A stretch of 64,000 nucleotides of DNA from Streptomyces sp. NBC_01451 (GTDB lineage Bacteria > Actinomycetota > Actinomycetes > Streptomycetales > Streptomycetaceae): assembly GCF_036227485.1 (NCBI RefSeq), contig NZ_CP109479.1, positions 9,734,001 through 9,798,000 on the forward strand, written 5' to 3'. Shown here piece by piece: positions 9,000 to 17,738 of the stretch. The notes beneath the pieces were generated by a model. That model had not been told where the DNA came from and did no database searches. It was given only the letters and a program-made list of their open reading frames with translations. How positions within the stretch are numbered: the first letter of the stretch is position 1; each line of letters begins with the position of its first letter. The position numbers were made by a program, and so were the translations under genes.

Positions 9000-10154
9000 T
9001 CACGAGACACCCCAGAGCCTGGCGAAGTCCTCGTGGAACGACGCGTCACCGAACCACTCACCGGAGGTCTGGGCGGCGGCCGTCACCTTGATGCCGGCGA
9101 TGTTCTGCTCGGTGAACAGCCGCATCGGGAACGTCTCCTCGACGGGCCCGGACCGCGTCATCATGCGCAGGATCTGGTCGGTCATCGCATATCCGGCATA
9201 GGCCATGTCCACGGCCACGACCGCCTTGACCGCCGAGTCGCCCTTGAGCAGGCCCAGGCCGTTCACCGAACCCGCTGTCACGGACAGGGAGATGCCGGAA
9301 GCGCGCCCCGACTGCTGGATGCCCTGGATGGTGGGCTGGAGGCTGTCCTCGAACTGGGTGAAGTAGTAGGTGGCCTTCGGGTTGGCCAGGATGTTGGAAC
9401 TCGCGTTCGAGGCCAGCAGTGCCGGCGTCGAGGCGGTGATCACCTTGACCTCGACAGTGCAGCCGGGGCAGTACTTCTTGTAGATGGGCAGCGAGTCGGT
9501 CACGTACTTCGTCGCCGACGGGTTGTCGGCCGACTCCGTGATGATCAGATCGGCCTTGCCCTTGGAGTCGGCGATGACCCACCAGGCGATGGCGCTCGCC
9601 TGAGTGGTCGCCCCCGGTATGTAGGCCACCTGGTTGCTGTCGGTGAAACCGGACGGGCGGTCCTGGTCCGCGACGATGATCGGGATGCCCTTGGCCTTGG
9701 CCGTGTCGAGGGCGTTCTGGGCCATGCCGTAGGGGATGGCTTCCAGGATGATTCCGGCCGTGTCCGCCGCGATGGCCTGCTGGACACAGGCGGCGATCGC
9801 GCTGGGCTGGGCCTTGCCGTCACACACCTGCTGGGAGAGCCCGGCCCTGGCGAGCGCCTCGCGCATCGACCGTGCCGCGTCCGCGAAGGCGGGGATCTGC
9901 TGGAGGAACGGGATGTAGTAGACCTTGCGGCCCTTGAACCCGGCGACGCCCCGTACGTCGCTGGTGGGGACGGGGTAGTCAGTGACCCCGGCCTGGAGAG
10001 CCGCCACCTTCTTCTCGGCCGTGCTGAGGCCCGAGGCGGAGACGGTGCTGCCCGACGAGGCGGTGCCGCCGCCGGAGCCGCATCCTGCCAGCACCGCCGA
10101 CACGAGGAGCAGGGCCGTGGCCAGGGCCGGCCACCCTCTTCTGGTAAGCGCCAT
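9000..10154 (-). CDS. CUT2-type ABC importer, substrate-binding lipoprotein
   Basis: The 384-residue secreted lipoprotein opens with ALTRRGWPALATALLL and a lipobox SAVLAGC, then a Gly/Ser linker. The rest is a periplasmic-binding-protein (Peripla_BP_4, RbsB-like) domain: GRKVYYIPFLQQIPAF, VQQAIAADTAGIILEAIP, GIPIIVADQDRP and a second lobe ending in MTDQILRMMTRSGPVEETFP. It would capture the ligand outside the membrane and deliver it to the permease and ATPase encoded just downstream. GGAGG lies before the ATG at 10154. It is the first gene of a three-gene leftward operon. The ligand is not predictable. The closest family relatives bind sugars. Confidence 0.9.
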   Translation of the reverse strand: MALTRRGWPALATALLLVSAVLAGCGSGGGTASSGSTVSASGLSTAEKKVAALQAGVTDYPVPTSDVRGVAGFKGRKVYYIPFLQQIPAFADAARSMREALARAGLSQQVCDGKAQPSAIAACVQQAIAADTAGIILEAIPYGMAQNALDTAKAKGIPIIVADQDRPSGFTDSNQVAYIPGATTQASAIAWWVIADSKGKADLIITESADNPSATKYVTDSLPIYKKYCPGCTVEVKVITASTPALLASNASSNILANPKATYYFTQFEDSLQPTIQGIQQSGRASGISLSVTAGSVNGLGLLKGDSAVKAVVAVDMAYAGYAMTDQILRMMTRSGPVEETFPMRLFTEQNIAGIKVTAAAQTSGEWFGDASFHEDFARLWGVS

Positions 10155-10716
10155 TGCTTATACCTCCATGGTCGAGAGTTCGCGCTGTCCCGGGCGGGCA
10201 CGTGCCACCGCCGGGTGCCGCTCAGGGCGTTTGCCGTGGTGGGGACGAGTCCGAGGGGGAAGGGGAGTCCGGGCCGCGTCGGGCCCGCGTGCGTGCTGTC
10301 CGGTGGCCATGGGTCACGGTGTGCATCGCTCACTCCCGCCGTGCCGCGCAGGCCCGGTCGGCGGGCCGATGAGCGATCGATTGCGGGAAGTCTCGGGACA
10401 TGGGCAGGCACGCGGAAGGGCGTGGAAGACAACCAAAGATTGCGCTTCCCGCACTGCCTCGGCCGGCCGGCCACCCGTATGCGCGGTCACCGCAGTCCTG
10501 GCGCGGACGCCCGGCCCGTGCCCGTTCGGGGCGCAACATCAGCTTTCGCCCGGTGGGGGTGTGACGGCCCCTACGATCGCTCCCACCGCAGGAGCCATCG
10601 AACGACCCCGCCCTTCAACAGCAGCCCGGTACGGTCGGCACACCGATGCGGCCTGTGACTGACTCCGGCGCGGGGGACCCCGTCCCACGCCCTCCCACAG
10701 CAGGACGTCCAGCACT
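10155..10716. other. Divergent promoter region, no gene seen
   Basis: These 562 bp separate the leftward importer operon from the rightward RCK gene and should hold both promoters. An 8-bp inverted pair GCGGGAAG (10383-10390) / CTTCCCGC (10445-10452) is the only symmetry I noted. The LacI-type CTAG operator and the MarR-type palindrome are both absent, so the importer is not visibly part of either regulon. Confidence 0.5.
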
Positions 10717-12081
10717 GTGACCACGCACTCGGCACGCCCCCGAAACACCCACCAGTACGTCGTGATCGGCGAGACACACCTGGCCGGCCGTGTGTGCGCC
10801 ACGCTGCACGCGGACCACCACCCGACCCGGCACCTCGTACGGCCCGGCGACGAGGAACTCCGCGACGCGACGAGCGCGGGGCCGGACGCGGTGGCCGTCC
10901 TCCTGCACGACGACGTGGCCGCGCTCCGCTATGCCCTCGCTGTCGCCCACCTCTCGCCCACGACCCCCTTGATCGTCACCGTCTTCGACCACACGGTGGC
11001 CGAGGAACTCGGCCGGCTGCTCCCGCAGTGCGACGTCACCTCTCCCGCCGACCTTGTCGCGCCCGCGCTCGCCGGCCCGTGTCTGGATCCCGCACTGGTC
11101 GCCGTGCAACGGCACGGTGACCGGATCCGAGCGGTCCGCCAGGACCAGGACACCCTGTGCACCGAGGACTGGCGTCCCCAGAGCCAGAAGCGGTGGCGCA
11201 CCCGCGCGGGCTGGGCCCTGCGCCAGCTGCGCCCCCACGACGCGGGCACCCGGGTCCTGATGGTGGGCCTGCTCGCGGTCCTCGCCGTCCTCGCGGCCGA
11301 CTGGACCTGGCTGGTCTGCCACGGCCGCCCCGCGGCAGAGGCGTTCTTCGAGGCGGCCCGGGTGGTCTCGGGCGTCGGTCCCGCGGCGGCCCCGGCGACG
11401 GCTCACGGATACCAGGTGGCGGCGGCCCTGGCGATGCTGTCCACCGTCGCCTTCACCGCGCTGTTCACCGCCGGGGTGGTGGAGCGCATGCTCGGCCCCA
11501 AGCTGGTCGGCCTCGTCGGACCACGGACCCTGCCGCGCTCGGGGCACGTCATCGTGGTCGGGATGGGGCAGGTGGGCATGCGCCTGTGCGTCGAGCTGAG
11601 GAACCTGGGAGTCGCCGTCGTCGGCGTCGAACGGGATCCGCAGGCCTCCGCCGCGCGGCTGGCCCGCAGCCTCGGGGTACCCGTCATGACCGGAGACGGC
11701 GGTGACCGCCACCTGCTGGAGCGGCTGCGCCTGCGGCACGCCCGCGCCCTCGCCGCGGTCGGCTCCGACGACCTCGACAACATCGCCGTGGCCATCGCCG
11801 CGCACGGGGTCGCGCCCCACACCAGGGTTCTCATTCGGGCCGGCGAACACGAAGCCATCGCCGAGACCCGCTCCCTGCTGCCCATGGGAACCATCAGGGA
11901 CGTCACCGGCATGGCGACCGCCTACGTGGTCGCCCGCCTCCTGGGAGAACCCGTGGCGGGCGTCGTGCCGCACCCGGAAGGCGTCTACCGCCAGAGCCCC
12001 GACGGCGGGTTCAGCCGCGGTGCGCTGTCGGCCCGGACCCGATGTCGGCATCTGCCCGCGCAGCGTACTAGAACGATTTAG
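10717..12081 (+). CDS. TrkA/RCK-domain NAD-binding protein with membrane segments
   Basis: The 454-residue protein looks like a potassium-channel-type RCK protein. It has an N-terminal nucleotide-binding-like region (YVVIGETHLAGRV), two hydrophobic spans around residues 185-205 and 230-255, and a C-terminal TrkA-N domain with a clear Rossmann motif, HVIVVGMGQVGMRLCVELRN, then VVGVERDP and AVGSDDLDNIAVAIAAH. It would sit in the membrane and sense NAD(H) or another nucleotide. No selectivity-filter TxGYG was found, so it may not itself be a K+ channel. It starts with GTG. Its last codons and stop lie inside the LacI-type operator before folP, an unusually tight arrangement. A functional link with the folate genes is not evident. 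Confidence 0.75.
   Translation: MTTHSARPRNTHQYVVIGETHLAGRVCATLHADHHPTRHLVRPGDEELRDATSAGPDAVAVLLHDDVAALRYALAVAHLSPTTPLIVTVFDHTVAEELGRLLPQCDVTSPADLVAPALAGPCLDPALVAVQRHGDRIRAVRQDQDTLCTEDWRPQSQKRWRTRAGWALRQLRPHDAGTRVLMVGLLAVLAVLAADWTWLVCHGRPAAEAFFEAARVVSGVGPAAAPATAHGYQVAAALAMLSTVAFTALFTAGVVERMLGPKLVGLVGPRTLPRSGHVIVVGMGQVGMRLCVELRNLGVAVVGVERDPQASAARLARSLGVPVMTGDGGDRHLLERLRLRHARALAAVGSDDLDNIAVAIAAHGVAPHTRVLIRAGEHEAIAETRSLLPMGTIRDVTGMATAYVVARLLGEPVAGVVPHPEGVYRQSPDGGFSRGALSARTRCRHLPAQRTRTI
12068..12081. promoter_or_regulatory. LacI-type operator B (CTAGAACGATTTAG)
   Basis: This 14-bp match to CTARAWCGWTYTAG lies 78-91 bp before folP and overlaps the last codons and TAG stop of the RCK gene. It is the likely control site for transcription of folP and possibly the genes beyond it. 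Confidence 0.7.
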
Positions 12082-12158
12082 CGAAACTCTTGCGTCGTCC
12101 TACACAACCGATTCAGCATCTCGTCCCCGCAGGAGCGGGACCAAGGAGGTTGCCGCCG

Positions 12159-13046
12159 ATGTCAACCACGGAAAGCCCGGCCGCCCGGCGGCCGGGGACA
12201 TGTCCACGGCCGGAGGGACTGCCCCGGCCGGACCGGTGTCTGGTGATGGGCATCCTCAACGTGACACCCGACTCCTTCTCCGACGGCGGCCTGTACGCGC
12301 GGACCCGGCAGGCGATCGACCGAGGGCTGGAGCTTGCCGCCCAGGGCGCGGACATCGTCGACGTGGGCGGCGAGTCGACCCGGCCGGGAGCTCGGCCCGT
12401 GGCCGTGGCCGAGGAACTGGCCCGGACCGTCCCGGTGGTGAGTGAACTCGCCCGCGCCGGGGTGCGCGTGAGCATCGACACGATGCACGCCCCCGTGGCC
12501 CGGGCCGCCGTCGAAGCGGGAGCGTGTCTGGTCAACGACGTCAGCGGCGGTCTGGCCGACCCGGACATGGCGCCGGCGATCGCCGCGGCCGGCGTCCCGT
12601 ACGTCGCCACGCACTGGCGTGCGCCCAGCCGGGAGATGGACCGCCACGCCGAGTACCGTGACGTCGTCGCCGAGGTCGCGGCCGAACTCGACGCGCGGGT
12701 GAGGCAGTTGACGGCCCAGGGGATCGACCCGGCCCGCCTCGTCCTCGACCCCGGACTCGGCTTCTCCAAACGGACCGAGCACGACTGGACGCTCCTGGCC
12801 GGCCTGGGGACTCTGCGGCAACTGGGGTTCCCCCTGCTCGTCGGCGCGTCGAGAAAACGCTTCATCGGCGCGGCCCTCGCGAACGGAGGGGCCGGCGACG
12901 TGCCGCCCGGAGGGCGGGACCAGGCGACGGCCGCCGTCTCCGCGCTCGCCGCCGCGGCGGGAGCGTTCTGCGTCCGCGTGCACGACGTCCGCGCGAGCCT
13001 CGACGCGGTGCGCATGGCCGCCGCGTACGCGGCGCCCCGATCGTGA
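12159..13046 (+). CDS. folP: Dihydropteroate synthase
   Basis: FolP joins p-aminobenzoate to 6-hydroxymethyl-dihydropterin diphosphate to give dihydropteroate, a cytoplasmic step of folate synthesis. Both family signatures are intact: MGILNVTPDSFSDGG (30-44) and DIVDVGGESTRPGA (65-78), together with SIDTMHAPVARAAVEAG, NDVSGG, LDPGLGFSKR and LLVGASRKRFIG. The start at 12159 follows AAGGAGG. An in-frame ATG at 12090 is rejected because it has no such site. At 295 residues it is slightly longer at the N-terminus than usual. The gene sits inside a THF-consuming locus, under a LacI-type operator, away from the usual folate operon (folE/folB/folK). It is therefore probably a second, inducible copy that raises the folate pool. 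Confidence 0.95.
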   Translation: MSTTESPAARRPGTCPRPEGLPRPDRCLVMGILNVTPDSFSDGGLYARTRQAIDRGLELAAQGADIVDVGGESTRPGARPVAVAEELARTVPVVSELARAGVRVSIDTMHAPVARAAVEAGACLVNDVSGGLADPDMAPAIAAAGVPYVATHWRAPSREMDRHAEYRDVVAEVAAELDARVRQLTAQGIDPARLVLDPGLGFSKRTEHDWTLLAGLGTLRQLGFPLLVGASRKRFIGAALANGGAGDVPPGGRDQATAAVSALAAAAGAFCVRVHDVRASLDAVRMAAAYAAPRS

Positions 13047-13200
13047 CGGGCCCGGCCCTGGGAGCCCGTGGATGCCCAGGGAGGCCCATGGGCTCCCGCG
13101 CGTCTCCGTGAGCGCCGGTGAGTGTCCGCAGGATGCAAGTGGCGCACGCAATGCATTCGTAACGCCGTAGTCACCTGAACGAGGTTGCTGCGCTAACGTG

Positions 13201-13230
13201 CTGGATCGATATAGCACTAGATCGATCTAG
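13201..13230. promoter_or_regulatory. Tandem LacI-type operators C1 and C2
   Basis: CTGGATCGATATAG (13201-13214) is followed after 2 bp by the perfect palindrome CTAGATCGATCTAG (13217-13230). Their centres are 16 bp apart. They lie 46-75 bp before the start of the third demethylase gene, where a promoter would be. C2 is the best match in the window to the shared consensus and the only fully symmetric one. Confidence 0.75.
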
Positions 13231-13275
13231 TTCACGCTGGAACACATTCCGGCGAACGACGAGAAGGACCCGCAG

Positions 13276-14619
13276 ATGACAATCCCCTCCCTCCAGGACG
13301 GCATCGACAAGGCCGGATCGGCGATCAATCTGCTGTGGAAGCCGGGCGCCGAGCCGTGGACCCCCGAGGTGGTCGAGCGCGAGTACTCCGGCTGGCGCCA
13401 GGAGCAGACCGCGTGGCACGACGGCGTGGCCCTGCTCAACCTCTCGCACCACATGTACGACATGTGGATCGAGGGCCCGGACGCCACGCGGGCGCTGGCC
13501 GACCACGGTGCCAACAACTTCGAGAAGTTCGCCATCGGCCAGGCCAAGCAGTACGTGCCGGTCACCCGGAGCGGCCACATCGTCACCGACGGGATCCTCG
13601 CCCGCGAGGGCGAGAACAAGTACCTGCTCACCGGCATCCCGGCCGCGCAGCACTGGGTGCAGTACCACGCGGAGAAGGGCGGCTACGACGTCGGATTCGT
13701 CACCGACCCGTCCTCCGCCTTCCGCCAGGGCGGCGGCGACCCGAAACTGTTCCGCTACCAGATCCAGGGCCCGCTGGCCGCGGAACTGGTCGAGCGCGCC
13801 TTCGGCGGACCGCTGCCGGAGACGAAGTTCTTCCACTCCACCGCGGTCACCCTCGACGGACGTCCCCTTCGCGCCCTGCGCCACGGCATGGCAGGCCAGG
13901 CCGGTTTCGAGTTCAGCGGCCTCTGGGAGCACGCCGCGTACGTCCACGAGAAGTTCCTGAAGACCGGCGAGCCGCTCGGCCTGGTCCAGGTGGGCGCCCT
14001 GGCGTACACCACGCCGAGCGTGGAGAGCGGCTGGATCCCCTCTCCGGTGCCCGGCATCTACACCGACCCCGAACTGCTGGACTACCGCAGGCAGTTGCCC
14101 CTGTTCGGCATCGAGGGCAAACGTCCGCTGAACGGCAGCCACTTCAGCGAGGACATCGAGGACTACTACGTCTCCCCGTACGAGCTGGGCTACGGGAAGA
14201 TGATCTCCTTCAACCACGACTTCATCGGGCGGGACGCCCTGGAGAAGGCCAGGGACGAGGTGCGCCGCACCAAGGTCACCCTCGTTCTCGACCCCGACGA
14301 CGTACGCCGTGTCCTCGGCGACGGCGAGGACCCCGGATTCGTGCTCACCTACGCCCGCCACCGGGTGGAGACCGCCGCGGGTCTCGTCGGTACGACGATG
14401 CAGACCGCGTCGATCGACCCGGTGGGCACGGTCCTCGCGCAGACCCTGATCGACTCCGAGCACGCGGCACCGGGCACCGAGGTGACCGTGGTCTGGGGCG
14501 AGCACCCCGGTGCCGGCACCGACCCCGAGGCCGACCTCGGATTCCCCCGCATCCGTGCCACCGTGCAGCCCTCCCCGTTCAACCAGCACGCGCGCACCCT
14601 CTACCGCCGCGACCGCTGA
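13276..14619 (+). CDS. LigM/DesA-type THF-dependent O-demethylase, paralogue 3
   Basis: The 447-residue GcvT-fold protein is close to paralogue 2 and to LigM/DesA. It shares LSHHMYDMWIEGPD (56-69), AKQYVPVTRSGHIVTDGIL, YQIQGP (161-166), LRHGMAGQAGFEFSG, VGALAYTTPSVESGW (239-253, Tyr244), IEDYYVSPYELGYGK and VTVVWGEHPGAG. It differs in the N-terminal segment, where GAEPWTP places Glu26 at the Tyr of paralogue 2's GAYPFP. That change may alter substrate choice. GAGAAGGA precedes the ATG. It is the first of an apparent rightward series demethylase-metF-purU-folD-pabB, behind tandem LacI-type operators. It should methylate THF using a methoxylated substrate in the cytoplasm. The substrate is unknown. 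Confidence 0.87.
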   Translation: MTIPSLQDGIDKAGSAINLLWKPGAEPWTPEVVEREYSGWRQEQTAWHDGVALLNLSHHMYDMWIEGPDATRALADHGANNFEKFAIGQAKQYVPVTRSGHIVTDGILAREGENKYLLTGIPAAQHWVQYHAEKGGYDVGFVTDPSSAFRQGGGDPKLFRYQIQGPLAAELVERAFGGPLPETKFFHSTAVTLDGRPLRALRHGMAGQAGFEFSGLWEHAAYVHEKFLKTGEPLGLVQVGALAYTTPSVESGWIPSPVPGIYTDPELLDYRRQLPLFGIEGKRPLNGSHFSEDIEDYYVSPYELGYGKMISFNHDFIGRDALEKARDEVRRTKVTLVLDPDDVRRVLGDGEDPGFVLTYARHRVETAAGLVGTTMQTASIDPVGTVLAQTLIDSEHAAPGTEVTVVWGEHPGAGTDPEADLGFPRIRATVQPSPFNQHARTLYRRDR

Positions 14620-14786
14620 CGACAGCCGGCCGCACGCGCAGCACGTCGGCCCCCGCGCCACCGAGCCCCCTGCCACCGAGCCCTCGTGACGGCGCGCGGG
14701 GGCGGCGCAGGGCCCGATCCTCCGCCTCGGCGGTGCCCCGGGTGCCCAGCGGACGCCCCCCGGACGAGAAAGCGAGACGAAAGACG

Positions 14787-15659
14787 ATGACTCCCGCCAC
14801 CACGACACGAACAACGGTCAGCACGTCACTGCTTGAGGACTTCTCCCTGGAGATGACGGGGAAGGACATCCCCAAACTGGAGGAAGCCAGCGACTCCATT
14901 CCCCAGGGCACCCGGATCAACGTCGCCTTCCTCGGCAACGAGGACCTGCAGATGCGCCTGGACGCCGCCCGGGCGGTCAAGCGGCTCGGGTTCGTGCCCG
15001 TACCGCACATATCCGCCCGCCGCCTCGGGTCGCGCGACGACTTCGAGCGCTTCCTGGCCGGGCTGCACGCCGACGGCACCTCCGAAAACGTGTTCGTCGT
15101 CGGGGGCGACCCGGCACACCCGGAGGGCCCCTACGCCGACTCCCTGTCGCTGATCGAGACCGGGCTGCTGGAGCAGTACGGAGTGCGCCACGTCGGCGTC
15201 AGCGGATATCCCGAAGGGCACCCCGCGATCGACGGCGCCACGCTCTGGTCCGCGCTGTGCGACAAGCACGTGGCACTCGCCGAGCAGCCCCTGGAGGGCG
15301 GCATCATCACGCAGTTCGGGTTCGACGTCGACCCGGTGCTCGCCTGGGTGGAAGAGGTCCGGAACCGCGGTATCGGGCTCCCGGTCAGGATCGGTGTGCC
15401 CGGTCCCGCCGGAGTGCGCCGGCTCATGGGGTACGCGGCGCGGTTCGGCGTCGGCACCAGCGCGTCGGTCGTCAGGAAGTACGGCTTCTCCCTGACCAAC
15501 CTCATGGGCACCGCGGGCCCTGACCGATTCCTGCACGACCTCGCCGAGGCCCACGATCCGGGCCGCCACGGCGAACTGAAGATCCACTTCTATACGTTCG
15601 GCGGGCTCAAGGCCACCTCGGACTGGGCCGCCCGCTTCCGGAAGGAAAGCCTGGCATGA
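14787..15659 (+). CDS. metF: 5,10-methylenetetrahydrofolate reductase family (MetF)
   Basis: The 290-residue protein has the MTHFR TIM-barrel pattern: SLEMTGKDIPKLEEAS near the N-terminus, VPHISARRLGSRDDFERFL, VFVVGGDPAHPEGPY, GVSGYPEGHPAI, GGIITQFGFDVD and KIHFYTFGGL at the end. MetF normally reduces methylene-THF. In O-demethylation operons such as the ligM-metF pair of Sphingobium it is thought to run in reverse, oxidising 5-methyl-THF. Context argues for that here. Its short divergent N-terminus differs from the housekeeping EFFPP form. The ATG at 14787 has only a weak upstream GACGAAAGACG, but no better start is in frame. The stop overlaps the purU start as ATGA, showing translational coupling. 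Confidence 0.92.
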   Translation: MTPATTTRTTVSTSLLEDFSLEMTGKDIPKLEEASDSIPQGTRINVAFLGNEDLQMRLDAARAVKRLGFVPVPHISARRLGSRDDFERFLAGLHADGTSENVFVVGGDPAHPEGPYADSLSLIETGLLEQYGVRHVGVSGYPEGHPAIDGATLWSALCDKHVALAEQPLEGGIITQFGFDVDPVLAWVEEVRNRGIGLPVRIGVPGPAGVRRLMGYAARFGVGTSASVVRKYGFSLTNLMGTAGPDRFLHDLAEAHDPGRHGELKIHFYTFGGLKATSDWAARFRKESLA

Positions 15660-16561
15660 CCCTCACGCAAGACGCCCCGGCCCGCACCGCAACGGGCAAG
15701 CCGCCCGTCCAGCAGGCCTCGCTCATCGTGCAGGGCGCCGACGCCACGGGCATCGTCGCCGCGGTGACAACCGTCCTCGGCGGTCACGGCGCCAACATCG
15801 TCTCCCTCGACCAGTACTCCGACGACCCGCAGGGCGGCGCCTTCTTCCAGCGCACCGTCTTCGGCCTGGACAACCTCCGGGTCGCGCTGCCCGCACTGCG
15901 GGCGGACCTCGACCAGCACCTCGTGAACACGTTCGGGCTGAGCTACACACTGCGCGACCTGTCGGTGCCCAAGCGGGTCGCGATCTTCGCCTCGAAGTCC
16001 GACCACTGCCTGCTCGACCTGCTCTGGCGCCACCGGCAGGGCCAACTCCCCGTCACCGTCGCCATGGTGGTCTCCAACCACCCCGATGTGGCCGACGAAG
16101 TACGCGGTTTCGGCATCCCCTTCTTCCACGTCCCCTGCCAGGGCGCCGACAAGTCCGCCGCCGAGGCCGAGCACCTGCGGCTGCTCCGGGGCAACGTCGA
16201 CTTCGTCGTCCTCGCCCGCTACATGCAGATCCTCTCCAGCGACTTCATCGACAACGTCGGCGTCCCGATCATCAACATCCACCATTCCTTCCTGCCCGCC
16301 TTCATCGGCGCCGGCCCCTACGCCAAGGCCAAGCAGCGGGGAGTGAAACTCGTGGGCGCCACCGCCCACTACGTCACCCAGGACCTCGACGAGGGGCCGA
16401 TCATCGAGCAGGACGTCGTCCGCGTCACCCACGCCCACACCGCCACCGACCTCACCCGTCGCGGCGCCGACGTGGAACGAGCGGTGCTCTCCCGCGCCGT
16501 GCTGTGGCACGCCGAGGACCGCGTCATCCGCGACGGCAACCACACCATCGTCTTCGCCTGA
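15656..16561 (+). CDS. purU: Formyltetrahydrofolate deformylase
   Basis: PurU hydrolyses 10-formyl-THF to formate and THF. The 301-residue protein has an N-terminal ACT domain (about 20-100; GADATGIVAAVTTVLGGHGA) and a formyltransferase hydrolase domain with KSDHCLLDLLWR, the catalytic IINIHHSFLPAF (Asn207, His209) and HYVTQDLDEGPIIEQD (Asp near 245). Its usual job is balancing one-carbon units. Here, coupled by ATGA to metF, it would release the demethylated carbon as formate and regenerate THF without an ATP-yielding formate-THF ligase. That choice makes the pathway an energy-wasting but irreversible sink. No formate dehydrogenase is encoded in the window. Confidence 0.95.
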   Translation: MTLTQDAPARTATGKPPVQQASLIVQGADATGIVAAVTTVLGGHGANIVSLDQYSDDPQGGAFFQRTVFGLDNLRVALPALRADLDQHLVNTFGLSYTLRDLSVPKRVAIFASKSDHCLLDLLWRHRQGQLPVTVAMVVSNHPDVADEVRGFGIPFFHVPCQGADKSAAEAEHLRLLRGNVDFVVLARYMQILSSDFIDNVGVPIINIHHSFLPAFIGAGPYAKAKQRGVKLVGATAHYVTQDLDEGPIIEQDVVRVTHAHTATDLTRRGADVERAVLSRAVLWHAEDRVIRDGNHTIVFA

Positions 16562-16772
16562 CCGAGGGACGCGGGAGATCCCACGGACAGGGAAACCGCC
16601 CGGTGCAGGGAATGGACAGTCCTGTCGTGCGCCACACCCCATGCGGCTGGCCGGCCGCCGCGACGGCCGGCCCGGCCACGGCGCCGTACACGCGCGGTCA
16701 CGGTGACCGCGCCCGGCACACCCCTTTCACCCGGGCGAATCGTTCCTCATCGCAAGAAAGCGGTTCGCCACC

Positions 16773-17636
16773 ATGACCACCACCATCAACGGCACCACCA
16801 TCGCCCAGCGGATCCGCACACAGGTCGCCGAGGAGGTCGCCACCGCCGCGGGTTCGGGGAGGGTTCCCGGCCTGGCCACCATCCTGGTCGGCGACGATCC
16901 GGCCAGCGCCGTGTACGTCGCCGCCAAACGGCGCGCCATCAAGGAAGCCGGCATGCGCGATTTCCACCGTTTCCTGCCCCAGCACGCCACCCAGGACGAC
17001 GTGGCCCGGGTGATCGACGAACTGGCCGCCGACCCGCGGGTCTCCGGCATCCTGCTCCAGCTCCCGCTGCCCCGGCAGCTCGACGCGGCCACGCTGATCG
17101 ACCGCATACCCGTCACCAAGGACGTCGACGGCCTCACCACCGCCAGCGCGGGCCTGCTGGCCCGGGGCGAGCGCGGCCTGCGCCCCTGCACACCCAGCGG
17201 CGTCATCGAACTCCTCGACGCCGAGGACGTTCCCATCAAGGGCGCCCGCGTCGCCGTGGTCGGCTGGGGCGAACTCGTCGGCAAGCCCCTGACCCACCTG
17301 CTGCTGCGGCGCGGAGCGACCGTGACCGTCGCTCACGAGTTCACCACCGACCTCGCGGCCGTCACCCGGCCCGCCGACATCGTCGTGGTCGCCACCGGCG
17401 TCCGCGGCCTCATCGGCCCCGAACACGTCGGACCCGGCGCGGTCGTCATCGACGTGGGCATCCACCGCACCCCCGCCGGCCTGAGCGGCGACGTCCGGTC
17501 CGCCGAGCTCGACGGCATCGCCGGTCGCATCACTCCGGTCCCCGGCGGTGTGGGTCCCATGACCATAGCCATGCTCATGGTCAACACCCTGCGCGCGGCT
17601 CAATGGGGCGCCGAACGCGAGGCCGTCGTGGCCTGA
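16773..17636 (+). CDS. folD: Bifunctional methylene-THF dehydrogenase/cyclohydrolase
   Basis: FolD converts methylene-THF to methenyl-THF and then 10-formyl-THF, linking MetF to PurU. The 287-residue protein has YVAAKRRA with the catalytic Lys52, SGILLQLPLP (91-100), KDVDGL, RPCTPSG (137-143) and the C-terminal VPGGVGPMTIAMLMVNT. The nucleotide-site motif reads VGWGELVGKPL (164-173), where many FolDs have GRSxxVGxP. Loss of the Arg/Ser may change cofactor preference, which is worth noting because a housekeeping folD is expected elsewhere. The gap from purU is 211 bp and contains no visible LacI-type operator, so read-through or a separate promoter are both possible. The ATG is preceded only by a weak AAGAAAG. 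Confidence 0.95.
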   Translation: MTTTINGTTIAQRIRTQVAEEVATAAGSGRVPGLATILVGDDPASAVYVAAKRRAIKEAGMRDFHRFLPQHATQDDVARVIDELAADPRVSGILLQLPLPRQLDAATLIDRIPVTKDVDGLTTASAGLLARGERGLRPCTPSGVIELLDAEDVPIKGARVAVVGWGELVGKPLTHLLLRRGATVTVAHEFTTDLAAVTRPADIVVVATGVRGLIGPEHVGPGAVVIDVGIHRTPAGLSGDVRSAELDGIAGRITPVPGGVGPMTIAMLMVNTLRAAQWGAEREAVVA

Positions 17637-17738
17637 GCACTCCGAAGGCGGGGAAGCCCTGACGAGTTCTGACGGAGCCCTGACGGCTCGATGCGCGCCA
17701 CGGCAGGCCACATCACGGCACACCACAGGAGGTGGGGA

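Noticed and set aside
12090..12158. Upstream in-frame ATG for folP
   Set aside because: AAGGAGG lies just before the ATG at 12159, and the extra residues have no family match. The earlier start is also immediately beside the LacI-type operator.
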